Below, one piece after another: positions 17,097 through 24,402 of a stretch of DNA of 61,117 bases; position 1 is the first letter of the stretch, and each line of letters starts with the position of its first letter. The translations under genes and the position numbers were made by a program. This DNA comes from DATBSK01 sp964532485 (GTDB lineage Bacteria > Actinomycetota > Acidimicrobiia > IMCC26256 > PALSA-555), in NCBI GenBank assembly GCA_964532485.1, contig CAZHKE010000015.1, positions 1 through 61,117 of the forward strand, in the 5' to 3' direction. The notes beneath the pieces were generated by a model. It made no database searches. It saw only the letters and a list, made by a program, of their open reading frames with translations, and had not been told where the DNA came from.

Positions 17097-17534
17097 CTAG
17101 CCGGTCGGGGCTGGCGCTCGCTCCGCGGCCGTGGCGAGGCGCTCGTCCCAGCTCGCAGGCACCACGGCCCGCCAGCCGTCGGCGCGGAGGCGGTCACGGC
17201 TGCGCGTGAACGAACCGACCGGTTCTCCGGCGCGAGTGACCCGGAAGACCCACGTCGAGCCCTGGTCGAGCACGTCGTCGACGCGCGTCGCCGAACGTGA
17301 GTCGACCGCGGCGAGGAGCAGCTTGCCACCGTCGGCCCCACCGGCGACGGCGACGTCCACGGCGACGCCGGAGCGGTTCTCGACCGTGATCGTGTCGACC
17401 GTCTCGGTCGGCTCGACGAGGCGAAGCAGTCCGGCGAACAAGACCGCGCAGCCGAGGAGGGCCACGACGGGAACGGCGACGTCGCGCAGGCGTCGCACGG
17501 ACTCGGGTGCGTGTCGGGTGAGGACGGGACCCAT
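17097..17534 (-). CDS. Single-pass membrane protein of unknown function
   Basis: 145 aa with one transmembrane helix (about residues 18-40, DVAVPVVALLGCAVLFAGLL) and a beta-rich exterior domain (TITVENRSGVAVDVAVAGG). I do not recognise a family. ATG 17534 is preceded by a strong Shine-Dalgarno sequence, AAGGAGGG, so this gene, unlike many neighbours, has a leader. It ends 10 bp before the acyl-CoA dehydrogenase. Confidence 0.7.
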   Translation of the reverse strand: MGPVLTRHAPESVRRLRDVAVPVVALLGCAVLFAGLLRLVEPTETVDTITVENRSGVAVDVAVAGGADGGKLLLAAVDSRSATRVDDVLDQGSTWVFRVTRAGEPVGSFTRSRDRLRADGWRAVVPASWDERLATAAERAPAPTG

Positions 17535-17633
17535 GTCACGGCCCTCCTTGGTGGTCGCTGATCAGTGGACTCCCCGCGAGCGCACGAACGTCACGCTACT
17601 CCTGGGTGAATTCGGCACAGGCAGACTGGCGCG

Positions 17634-17885
17634 ATGAGGAAGCAGGCCGACTACGGCTTCGACGACCATCCCGAGGGCGATCCCGAGCGCTCGCGCCTGG
17701 CCTGGGCCGTGGCGATCCTCGACGACTGCGACGAGTGCGGCGATCTGCGGGTCGAGCTCACCGTCGAGGAGGCGGGCCGACCCGGCACCGGACTCGTCGG
17801 CCATCTCTCCCCCGACACCGCGCGGCGCCTCCGAGCCGCCCTCGCGACGGCGCTGCGCGAGCTCGGCGAAGACCCGGGGTCCTGA
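17634..17885 (+). CDS. Small acidic protein of unknown function
   Basis: 83 aa, acidic at both ends, with a CDECGDL pair of Cys residues and an amphipathic C-terminal helix (SPDTARRLRAALATALRELG). No family recognised. A CAGACT hexamer stands 6 nt before the ATG. It converges on the ABC ATPase gene, with a small GCGCC/GGCGC hairpin (17896-17913) between. Confidence 0.6.
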   Translation: MRKQADYGFDDHPEGDPERSRLAWAVAILDDCDECGDLRVELTVEEAGRPGTGLVGHLSPDTARRLRAALATALRELGEDPGS

Positions 17886-17918
17886 GCCTCGGTCCGCGCC
17901 TTTCGCTCGGCGCGCAGA

Positions 17919-18917
17919 TCAGGGAGCCGGGTTGGCGTCGCCGGCATCGTCCAACAGCGCGGTCGTGTCGGCGTCGTGGTGCTCGCGGAAGTCGCGCAGC
18001 GTGTAACCGGTGACGGTCGCGCTCGTGGCGCCCGCTCGGGCCGTCGCCGAGCGTCGCAGCCCGAACATCGGCGCGAGCTCGCCGAAGTAGCCGGGTTGAT
18101 CGATCCGCGCGAGCAGCTCCTCGCGACCATCGGTGCACTCACGCACGATGTCGATGCATCCCTCGTCGACGACATACACCAGGTCGCCGTGGTCGCCCTG
18201 GTGGAAGAGCACCTCGCCCGCGGCGAGGGTGCGCTGCTCGGGCGGGCGCGAGCCGGCAACGGCGCGAGGTGTGAGCTCCACGACCTGGTCGGCGAGCGGC
18301 AGAAGGCGCTCGTCGTGAGTCGAGACGACGACGACTCGGCCCGGCTGCGCGAGGTCGCGCAGCAAGCGCAGCACGCCGTCGACCTGGATGTAGTCGAGGT
18401 GTGCGGTCGGCTCGTCGGCGACGACCAGGGGTGGATCGAGCGCCAGTGCACGAGCGATCGCGACGCGCTGCTGCTGTCCGCCTGAGAGGTCCCCGGGCCG
18501 GTGGCGCATCCGGTCGCCGAGGTCGACCTGCTCCAAGAGCTCTTCCGCGCGCGCCCGCGCTGCTCGCGTCTTCACGCCGGCGCTGCGCAACGAGGCGACG
18601 ACGTTGTCGCGCGCGGTGAGGCTCGGGATCAGGTTGAACGCCTGGAACACGATGCCGACCGTGTGCCGTCGGTACTCGGCGAGCTCCTGACCGCGGAGCT
18701 CGGTCACCTCGGTCGTGCCGATCCGGATCGACCCGGAGGTCGGCCGGAGGATCGACGCGAGGGCCGAGAGCAGGGTCGTCTTGCCGCTGCCGCTCGCACC
18801 CAGCAGGAGCACGAGCTGCCCGTCGTCGAAGGTCAGATCGAGGTGGTCGATGGGGCGCACCGCGTAGCCACCACTCGAGTACTCGATCGTGAGGTCGCGG
18901 ATCTCGACGCGCGTCAT
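17919..18917 (-). CDS. ABC exporter ATPase fused to a cyclic-nucleotide-binding domain
   Basis: 332 aa. Residues 1-220 are a MacB/LolD-type ATPase: Walker A GASGSGKTT, Q-loop FQAFNLIPSL, signature LSGGQQQRVAIARAL, Walker B PLVVADEPTAHLD and H-loop VVVSTHDERLL. Residues about 228-320 form a cNMP-binding-like beta roll: RTLAAGEVLFHQGDHGDLVY, then GYFGELAPMFGLRRSATARA, which aligns with the phosphate-binding cassette (FGELA..RSATARA). The fusion suggests that a nucleotide or other ligand gates the transporter. ATG 18917 overlaps the permease stop by one base (TGATG). Confidence 0.9.
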   Translation of the reverse strand: MTRVEIRDLTIEYSSGGYAVRPIDHLDLTFDDGQLVLLLGASGSGKTTLLSALASILRPTSGSIRIGTTEVTELRGQELAEYRRHTVGIVFQAFNLIPSLTARDNVVASLRSAGVKTRAARARAEELLEQVDLGDRMRHRPGDLSGGQQQRVAIARALALDPPLVVADEPTAHLDYIQVDGVLRLLRDLAQPGRVVVVSTHDERLLPLADQVVELTPRAVAGSRPPEQRTLAAGEVLFHQGDHGDLVYVVDEGCIDIVRECTDGREELLARIDQPGYFGELAPMFGLRRSATARAGATSATVTGYTLRDFREHHDADTTALLDDAGDANPAP

Positions 18918-19963
18918 CACGCGGCCCCGAAGGCGAGCGCCGGATCCGTGGTGAGCGCGCGTCGCGCGCCGATGAGGCTCGTGACCAGCCCGACGGCGAT
19001 CGCGACCGCGAACATCTGGGCGTACGAGGCGCTGCTGAGCTCGGCGGGGAACGGCAACACGAGGCTCACCAACCACGCCACGCCGACGGCGAGCACCGCG
19101 GCGATGATCGACAGGAAGAGCGACTGGATCGCCAGGCCGCCGACGATGGCCCGGTTCGGAGCTCCGGTGGCCTTCAGCACCGCGAAGTCACGCGTCCGCT
19201 CCAGGGCATTGAGGTACACCACCGAACCGATGATCCCGATCGCGACGATCCACAGGAGGATGCTGACCAGATCGATCGTCTGCACCCCGGGCTTCGTGAT
19301 GCGGTCGAGATCGGAGATGACGTCGTCGTTCGTCAGCGCCGTGAAGCCGTCGGGCAACGAGCTCGGTGTGCCGTCGACGGCGACCGCCATCGCGAGTTCG
19401 CCTCGATCGAACGTGAGAGCCTGCGCATCGCGCAGCGTGAGCAGGACGGTGGGCGCGCCGAAGTTGTAGCGCAGCTGGTCGCCGACACCCACGACCTCGA
19501 ACGTTCTCGAACCGACATCGAGGTCGTCACCCACCGACAGGCCGAGGCTCTGGTCGACCACGGTCTCGCCTCGACCGCGCACCTCGCGACCGTCCTCGAT
19601 CGGCGGTGGCGGGATCGACCCGGGCACGTAGCCGATGAGGTTGGCGTCCTTGTCGGGGTCCACGCGCGCGACCGAGCGCGAGAGGACCACCGGGCTGGCG
19701 CGGCGGACGCCCGGATCGTCGGCGATCCCTTCGGCGACGTCGGCAGGGAACACGGCCGTGGTGGTGAACGGCCCCGTCACGCCGTCGGGGACGACCCAGC
19801 GGTCGGCGCCGAACATCTCCACGGTGCGTGGCACCTCGTTCCTCACGGAGCGCTTCACGCCGTCGAAGACCAACGCCATGCCGAACACCAGCGCCGTGAC
19901 CAGCACGGCGACGACGAACCGCCGCCGCCGGAAGACGAGGTCGCATCGGCTGATCAACCACAT
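18917..19963 (-). CDS. ABC transporter permease, FtsX/MacB type
   Basis: 348 aa. One N-terminal transmembrane helix (about residues 18-38) is followed by a large extracytoplasmic MacB-type domain and three C-terminal helices (IDLVSILLWIVAIGIIGSVV, LSIIAAVLAVGVAWLVSLV, MFAVAIAVGLVTSLIGARR). The cytoplasmic loop ERTRDFAVLKATGAPNRAIV is the family hallmark. It partners the ATPase-cNMP fusion encoded next, forming an exporter or mechanotransmission complex; the cargo is unknown. ATG 19963 starts just before the first helix. Confidence 0.88.
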   Translation of the reverse strand: MWLISRCDLVFRRRRFVVAVLVTALVFGMALVFDGVKRSVRNEVPRTVEMFGADRWVVPDGVTGPFTTTAVFPADVAEGIADDPGVRRASPVVLSRSVARVDPDKDANLIGYVPGSIPPPPIEDGREVRGRGETVVDQSLGLSVGDDLDVGSRTFEVVGVGDQLRYNFGAPTVLLTLRDAQALTFDRGELAMAVAVDGTPSSLPDGFTALTNDDVISDLDRITKPGVQTIDLVSILLWIVAIGIIGSVVYLNALERTRDFAVLKATGAPNRAIVGGLAIQSLFLSIIAAVLAVGVAWLVSLVLPFPAELSSASYAQMFAVAIAVGLVTSLIGARRALTTDPALAFGAA

Positions 19964-20039
19964 GGAAGTGCCCTGCCTCGGGTGGCCGGTCCGTACCCGC
20001 GTCGCGGATCGTAGGCACACGCCCCCGGGGACCGTCCTC

Positions 20040-20068
20040 TCGACAATACGAGGCTCGATCTCTATTAT
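20040..20068 (+). promoter_or_regulatory. Promoter of the IclR-UGSC operon
   Basis: -35 TCGACA (20040-20045), a 17-bp spacer and -10 TATTAT (20063-20068). This is the best promoter match in the window. ATG 20076 lies 7 nt past the -10, so the transcript probably begins at the start codon. Being upstream of its own regulator, it is a likely autoregulation site. Confidence 0.7.
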
Positions 20069-20075
20069 GCGAGAG

Positions 20076-21011
20076 ATGGCCGGCCAGCGATCGAAGCCCA
20101 CGGAGCGGGTCGTCAAGCTCCTCGAGCTGCTCGGCGCGCGCGCCGGCGCCGCGCTCCGCTTCAGTGACCTCGCGCGCGAAGGCGGGCTGAGCCAGGCGAC
20201 CTGTCACGCGATCCTCGGCACGCTCACCGAGGCGGGCTACGTCGTGCGCGACCCGCAGACGCTCACCTACACGCTCGGACCCGCGCTGATCGCGCTCGGT
20301 GCCGCGGCGAGCGCGTCGCACGCCGAGGTGCGCGCTGCCCACGGCGTGCTCGAGGAGCTGTCGCGGCGCACCGACCTCGCCGTCTCGGCGGCCACCGTCG
20401 TCGACGACAGCATCGTGGTCGTCGACCTCGTCGCGCTCGGCCAGAGCGCGTCGCCGATCCGCGTCGGGACGCGGGTGCCGTTCGCGCCGCCGTTCGGGGC
20501 GATCCACGTCGCATGGAGCGGCGCCGAGGCGATCGACGCGTGGATCGCACGAGCGCCGCGCCACACCCTGACGACGGAGCGCCTGCTCGCAGTCATCGAA
20601 GACCACCGGAAGACCCATCTCGCCGTGGCGCCGTGTACCGCGACTTCCGCCGACCTGCGTGCCGCACTCGGCGAGCTCGCGATCGACGCGCAGGCCGGCG
20701 ACGTGCGCGAGCGAACCCTCGATCTCCTGTCCGCGATCGACGAGCTCGACTACACGTCCGATGTGCTGAGGCGAGCCCGACATCTCCCGGTGAACACGCT
20801 CACTGCTCCCGTCTTCGATGCCGAGGCTCGGACCGCGTATGCGGTCGCGCTGCACCTCGGCGCGCCCGACGTCAGCGTCGAGCGCGTCCGCGCGCTCGGC
20901 CACGAGCTGCTTGCAGTCGCCGAGCGACTGACCGAATCGATCGGCGGCTGCCAGCCGTCCGGCCGTGACCGCACCGACGACCTCGCCGTCGTCGCAGGAG
21001 GAAGCTCATGA
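20076..21011 (+). CDS. IclR-family transcriptional regulator
   Basis: 311 aa. The N-terminal winged helix is TERVVKLLELLG, then RFSDLAREGGLSQATCHAIL and LTEAGYVVRDPQTLTYTLG; the C-terminal ligand-binding domain follows (about residues 85-250). These regulators commonly control catabolic operons beside them. ATG 20076 is favoured by the promoter spacing over ATG 20067, which lies inside the -10. The stop overlaps the next ATG by 4 nt, so this regulator is cotranscribed with the UGSC genes it probably controls. Confidence 0.9.
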   Translation: MAGQRSKPTERVVKLLELLGARAGAALRFSDLAREGGLSQATCHAILGTLTEAGYVVRDPQTLTYTLGPALIALGAAASASHAEVRAAHGVLEELSRRTDLAVSAATVVDDSIVVVDLVALGQSASPIRVGTRVPFAPPFGAIHVAWSGAEAIDAWIARAPRHTLTTERLLAVIEDHRKTHLAVAPCTATSADLRAALGELAIDAQAGDVRERTLDLLSAIDELDYTSDVLRRARHLPVNTLTAPVFDAEARTAYAVALHLGAPDVSVERVRALGHELLAVAERLTESIGGCQPSGRDRTDDLAVVAGGSS

Positions 21012-21550
21012 CCAGCGTCACGATCCGCCGCCCGACCGCACCGCCGCCGGAGCGCTCCGTCGCGCCGGCGTACACGCTCGACGGCTCGCTTGGCGGGCTG
21101 CGCATCGGACTTCGCACCGACGGCGCGTGGCGCTCCTGGGTGCTCATCGCCGGCGAGTGGGAGAAGCGCCTGCGCGACGAAGGTGCCGACGTCACCTGCG
21201 TCGAGACGAACGCTCAGGTCGGCGACGGTGGGCGCACCGACCGTCGCAACATCGACGAGTGGTCTGAGCAGATCGACGCCGGCCTCGTGGGCCTGGGAAC
21301 GTGCGGTTCGTGCACGTCGTTCACGGTGCACGACGCCGTGACGCTCGAGTCGCACGCGAAGCCTTCTGTCGCGGTCGTGACCGAGGAGTTCGAGACGCAC
21401 GCACGCAACATGGCGACGTTCCTCGGGCACGGCGACCTCAAGGTGCTGGTGCTGCCGTACCCGCTCGAAGCGCGGCCTGACGACGAGCTGCGCAAGATCG
21501 CGGCGGAGTACTACCCGCAGGCCATGGAGCTCCTGGGGGTGAAGCGATGA
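21008..21550 (+). CDS. UGSC-family protein, cysteine form (CGSC motif)
   Basis: 180 aa. The segment GLVGLGTCGSCTSFTVHDA has Cys99 and Cys102 in the CGSC version of the UGSC motif, in which some family members carry selenocysteine at the first position; here the codon is TGC, not TGA. The motif looks like a redox-active thiol pair in an alpha/beta fold (SVAVVTEEF, DLKVLVLPYP). The reaction is not known. The gene overlaps both neighbours by 4 nt (ATGA), so stoichiometric expression with the partner protein is likely. Confidence 0.8.
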   Translation: MTSVTIRRPTAPPPERSVAPAYTLDGSLGGLRIGLRTDGAWRSWVLIAGEWEKRLRDEGADVTCVETNAQVGDGGRTDRRNIDEWSEQIDAGLVGLGTCGSCTSFTVHDAVTLESHAKPSVAVVTEEFETHARNMATFLGHGDLKVLVLPYPLEARPDDELRKIAAEYYPQAMELLGVKR

Positions 21551-22617
21551 GCGCGACGTTGACGGCCGAGCAGGTCGAGGTCCCGGCCGACCCCGGCGAG
21601 CTCTACGAGCGCAGCCTCGAGGAGCGCTGGGGTGACGGAGCGCCGATCGTCCCGCCGACGGACGACCGAGTGCTCGCCTTGCTCGATGCGACGCCCTACG
21701 CGCCTGACCACGTCCTCGGCGCGCTGCCCCCGCAGTACGGCGTGGCGACCGTCGAGCTCGTCGCGATCAACGCCGCGATGGCGGGCTGTGAGGCCGCCGC
21801 GCTGCCGTTCGTGCTCGCCGCCCTCGAAGCGATGCTGGTGCCCGAGTGGAACGCGTTCGGGCTCACGACGACGACGTCGAGCGTGTTCGCGATGCTCCTC
21901 GTGAACGGACCGCGCCGGGACGACCTCGGCATCGACTACCGGGCGGGTTGTATGGGCGGTGCGGCGGGACGCGGGTCGATGACGATCGGCCGCGCCGTCT
22001 CGCTCTGCCTGCGGAACGTCGGCGGTCAGCGGGCGGGGGAGACGTCGCGAACCGTCTTCGGCCAACCCGCCCGCTTCGGCATGTGCTTCGGCGAGTGGGA
22101 GGAGCGGTCGCCGTGGCCGTCGCTGGCGGCGCGACGCGGCTTCGACACGTCCGACGACGTCGTCACGGTCCACGGCGGGAAGGGGACGTTCCCGCTCGCC
22201 GACATCCACAACGACGATCCACGTGACCTCCTGTACCTCATCGCGAAGTCGATCGCGTTCCCGCTCAGCAACATGTTCCTCAGCGGCACGCCCGAGAACG
22301 GCGAGGTCGTCGTCGCGATGAACCCCATGTGGGCGGAGCGCTTCGGCAGCGCGTTCCCCGACGTCGAGGACGCGCAGTCCTACCTGTGGGAGCACGCGTG
22401 GCAGCCGCTCGAGCTGTGGCCCGCCGGCAACCAGGACATCCTCCGGGGGAAGGGCCGCGTCGACGGCGACGGGAAGGTGCGCCTGGTGGCGTCTCCCGCG
22501 CAGATCGTGCCGTTCGTCTGCGGTGGGCTCGGGAGCCTTCACGCGGTGGCGCTGCCGAGCTTCGGCGAGAGCCAGCTCCAGAGCGCCGTCGTGCAGCGGA
22601 ATCAACCGACGAGGTGA
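21547..22617 (+). CDS. UGSC-associated protein of unknown function
   Basis: 356 aa, soluble-looking. Visible features are an N-terminal ERWGDGAPIVPPTDDRV, a Cys in AAMAGCEAAALPFVLAAL, a Gly-rich RAGCMGGAAGRGSMTIGRA and FGQPARFGMCFGEWEE. Proteins of this kind travel with UGSC-motif proteins, and strict ATGA overlap here supports a two-subunit enzyme. I cannot name the reaction; conserved Cys residues suggest thiol or sulfur chemistry, which is inference. Confidence 0.7.
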   Translation: MSATLTAEQVEVPADPGELYERSLEERWGDGAPIVPPTDDRVLALLDATPYAPDHVLGALPPQYGVATVELVAINAAMAGCEAAALPFVLAALEAMLVPEWNAFGLTTTTSSVFAMLLVNGPRRDDLGIDYRAGCMGGAAGRGSMTIGRAVSLCLRNVGGQRAGETSRTVFGQPARFGMCFGEWEERSPWPSLAARRGFDTSDDVVTVHGGKGTFPLADIHNDDPRDLLYLIAKSIAFPLSNMFLSGTPENGEVVVAMNPMWAERFGSAFPDVEDAQSYLWEHAWQPLELWPAGNQDILRGKGRVDGDGKVRLVASPAQIVPFVCGGLGSLHAVALPSFGESQLQSAVVQRNQPTR

Positions 22618-22686
22618 TGGAGATGGAGCGGAGGCGTGGCCGGACGGCCGGGACGCCGGAGCGGAATCGACCGACGAGATGATGGA
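22596..22686. repeat. 26-bp direct repeat flanking a gene junction
   Basis: GCGGAATCAACCGACGAGGT at 22596 (26 bp to 22621) recurs at 22661-22686 with two changes, 65 bp apart. The first copy spans the end of the UGSC partner gene; the second spans the start of the small NifU-like gene, and each copy holds a GTGATGGA/ATGATGGA. Confidence 0.8.
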
Positions 22687-22942
22687 TCAGGAAGCCGTCG
22701 ACGAGGCGGTCGACGAGATGGGCGCGCTGCTCCGCAGCGACGGCGCCGACCTCACGCTCGTCGAGGCCAACCCGAAGACCGCGCGCATCGAGCTCCAGCT
22801 CGAGCTCGGAGGCGCCGAGTGCGCCGAGTGCGTCCTGCCCGCCGACCTGCTCGAGCAGATGATCAACGAGGCGCTGTCGCGACGGGTGCAGGGTGAGTTC
22901 GAGCTGGTGCTGCACGATCCGCGACGGGGCGAGACCGGCTGA
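22679..22942 (+). CDS. Small NifU C-terminal-like protein with CxxC
   Basis: 87 aa. The order helix (DEAVDEMGALLRSDGADL), strands (LTLVEANPKTARIELQLEL), CAECVLP and helix (LLEQMINEALSRRV) copies the NifU C-terminal (Nfu) fold, with CAECV in place of the usual CGSCP. It may bind or transfer an Fe-S cluster or act as a thiol carrier for the UGSC pair upstream. Two adjacent ATGs (22679, 22682) are possible starts. Its last 80 bp overlap the convergent ferric-reductase-like gene. Confidence 0.7.
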   Translation: MMDQEAVDEAVDEMGALLRSDGADLTLVEANPKTARIELQLELGGAECAECVLPADLLEQMINEALSRRVQGEFELVLHDPRRGETG

Positions 22943-23480
22943 CCGCGACGGGCCGGCGCCGCGTGGCCAGCACGCGGGCGATCGAGAGGAAGATCACGAG
23001 GGTCGTGCCGCCGAGCGCCGCCCACTGGACCTTCCAGCTGCGCACATCGGTGCCCGCGGCGAGCATGTGCGCGGTCGCGAGCACGAAGAGCACGTAGCTC
23101 GTCAGATGCACACCACGCCAGAGTCGACGCGGCAGGCGACGCATCAGCAGCGACGTCAGCTCGATGGCCAGGAGCAGGTAGAGCCCGACGACGCCGAGCG
23201 CGACCTCCGTCGGCTTCCACGACGACGCGAACGGCACCAGCAGCTCCGCGAGCCCGAAGGACACGAAGGAGTCGGCGGCGAGGCCGGCGAGGTGCACGCC
23301 GGTGAAGACCACGGCGAGCCCGCCGAGGAAGCGATGCAGGTCGAGCGTCCACGCGGGGCGCGGTCGGTTGCGGCTCATCCGCAGCGACAGCCACAGGCCG
23401 AGGACGACTGCGCCCGTGACGAGCCCCCATGCGACGAGGCCGCTCGCGCGGGCGAGGTACCACCAGGAGTGGGGATCCAC
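22863..23480 (-). CDS. Ferric-reductase-like transmembrane protein
   Basis: 205 aa with about six transmembrane helices. Conserved His residues in DLHRFLGGLAVVFTGVHLAG and RGVHLTSYVLFVLATAHML are placed as in haem-b-binding ferric reductase/MsrQ-type domains. The C-terminal tail is basic. The GTG at 23480 begins 1 bp after the previous stop and is preceded by GGGAG. In an operon with anchored Pro/Ala-rich proteins and near ApbE, it may pass electrons across the membrane to an external flavin or haem acceptor. Confidence 0.8.
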   Translation of the reverse strand: MDPHSWWYLARASGLVAWGLVTGAVVLGLWLSLRMSRNRPRPAWTLDLHRFLGGLAVVFTGVHLAGLAADSFVSFGLAELLVPFASSWKPTEVALGVVGLYLLLAIELTSLLMRRLPRRLWRGVHLTSYVLFVLATAHMLAAGTDVRSWKVQWAALGGTTLVIFLSIARVLATRRRPVAVSRSRPVADRAAPARTHPAPVATAPR

Positions 23481-23481
23481 G

Positions 23482-23877
23482 TCAGCTCCCGCCGGTGCTC
23501 GTCGCCGGGGCCGGAGCGGGTGCCGGTGCCGGCGCCGGCGCGGCCGCGGGCGCCGCGGCGGCAGCGGGTGCCGGAGCGCCCGGGGCCGCGGCGGGCGCGG
23601 CGCTGCGCGTCGAGCCGCCGCCGCTGCCCCCGCCACCGGAGCGTGCCGGTGGCACGTAGACGGGGACGAGCCGGTACTCGTAGATGACCTCGGGTGCCGG
23701 GACCGTCGTCGTCGTGACCGGCGGTGCGGCCGACGGCGCGGGCTCGGCGAGCGTGAGCAGCCCGACGAGGCCCAACGTCGTCGCCACGGACAGGCCGACG
23801 ACGAGGATGCGCGTCGCGCCGGCCGCATGGCCGCGCCGAGGACGGCGTGGCAACGCGGCGTCCTCAGTCGTCGTCAC
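23482..23877 (-). CDS. Membrane-anchored Pro/Ala-rich protein
   Basis: 131 aa. A short cytoplasmic start, one transmembrane helix (about 25-45, LVVGLSVATTLGLVGLLTL), a Thr/Pro-rich stretch, the segment EVIYEYRLVPVYVPP, a Gly/Ser patch, then a tail of repeated Ala-Pro pairs that would be extended and flexible. No domain recognised. The GTG at 23877 overlaps the upstream gene by 14 nt. It resembles its upstream neighbour in plan and is probably a paralogous surface protein. Confidence 0.7.
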   Translation of the reverse strand: MTTTEDAALPRRPRRGHAAGATRILVVGLSVATTLGLVGLLTLAEPAPSAAPPVTTTTVPAPEVIYEYRLVPVYVPPARSGGGGSGGGSTRSAAPAAAPGAPAPAAAAAPAAAPAPAPAPAPAPATSTGGS

Positions 23878-24265
23878 CGGGTTCCTCCCGCTCGGGCGCT
23901 TCGTGCTCGTCCTCGTGCCCGTCCTCGTGCTCGAGCTGGGGCACCGTGGCGCCGTCGTCGCCGGACCCGGAGGCCGCGACGGGCGCGGGTGCAGGTGCCG
24001 GCGCGGCAGGGGCCGCGGTCGGCGCGACGCTGCGGCCAGTGGAAGCCGCGCCACCACCGCCCGTGGCTCCGGTGACCGGCACCGGTACGTCGATCACCTC
24101 GGTTCGCGGGGGCGGCTTGGTCGCGTCGACCGGTTCGAACGTGCCGGGTCCGGCGCCCGAGCTCGTCAATCCGAAGAGCCCCAGGTTGGCGCCGAGCGCG
24201 ATCGTCGCGGCGAGTGCCGCCGCCGTTGCCGCGCCTGCGGTGGCGAGAGCCTTGCGTCGTTCCAT
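23864..24265 (-). CDS. Membrane-anchored or secreted Pro/Ala-rich protein with TGAT motif
   Basis: 133 aa. N-terminal anchor or signal (ALATAGAATAAALAATIALG), then PPPRTEVIDVPVPVTGATGG, an Ala/Pro-rich stretch and a very acidic end (HEDGHEDEHEAPEREE). VTGAT resembles the Thr acceptor site modified by ApbE, but the Asp three residues before the Thr is absent. ATG 24265 has a good Shine-Dalgarno (GAGGAG). First gene of the three-gene unit ending in the ferric-reductase-like protein. Confidence 0.68.
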   Translation of the reverse strand: MERRKALATAGAATAAALAATIALGANLGLFGLTSSGAGPGTFEPVDATKPPPRTEVIDVPVPVTGATGGGGAASTGRSVAPTAAPAAPAPAPAPVAASGSGDDGATVPQLEHEDGHEDEHEAPEREEPGDDD

Positions 24266-24402
24266 CGTCGTCTCCTCTTCTGGGATCGCCGGGTCAGCGT
24301 GTGGCTGGTCCGCGTGGTCTGGTCGGGGACGGTGCGAACGTACGGAGCGCCGCTGCCGGGGAGCCACAGGCGGGTGCCAAGTCCCGACCAAATCGCACGG
24401 GC

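Noticed and set aside
21299..21313. Selenocysteine in the UGSC-family protein
   Set aside because: Both motif positions are TGC codons; there is no in-frame TGA, so it is the Cys form.
24372..24385. DosR-like box (minus strand GGGACTTGGCACCC) before the Pro/Ala-rich genes
   Set aside because: It matches the outer consensus but lacks the central G and differs from the three similar boxes at 42305 and 51055-51097, so it was not counted.
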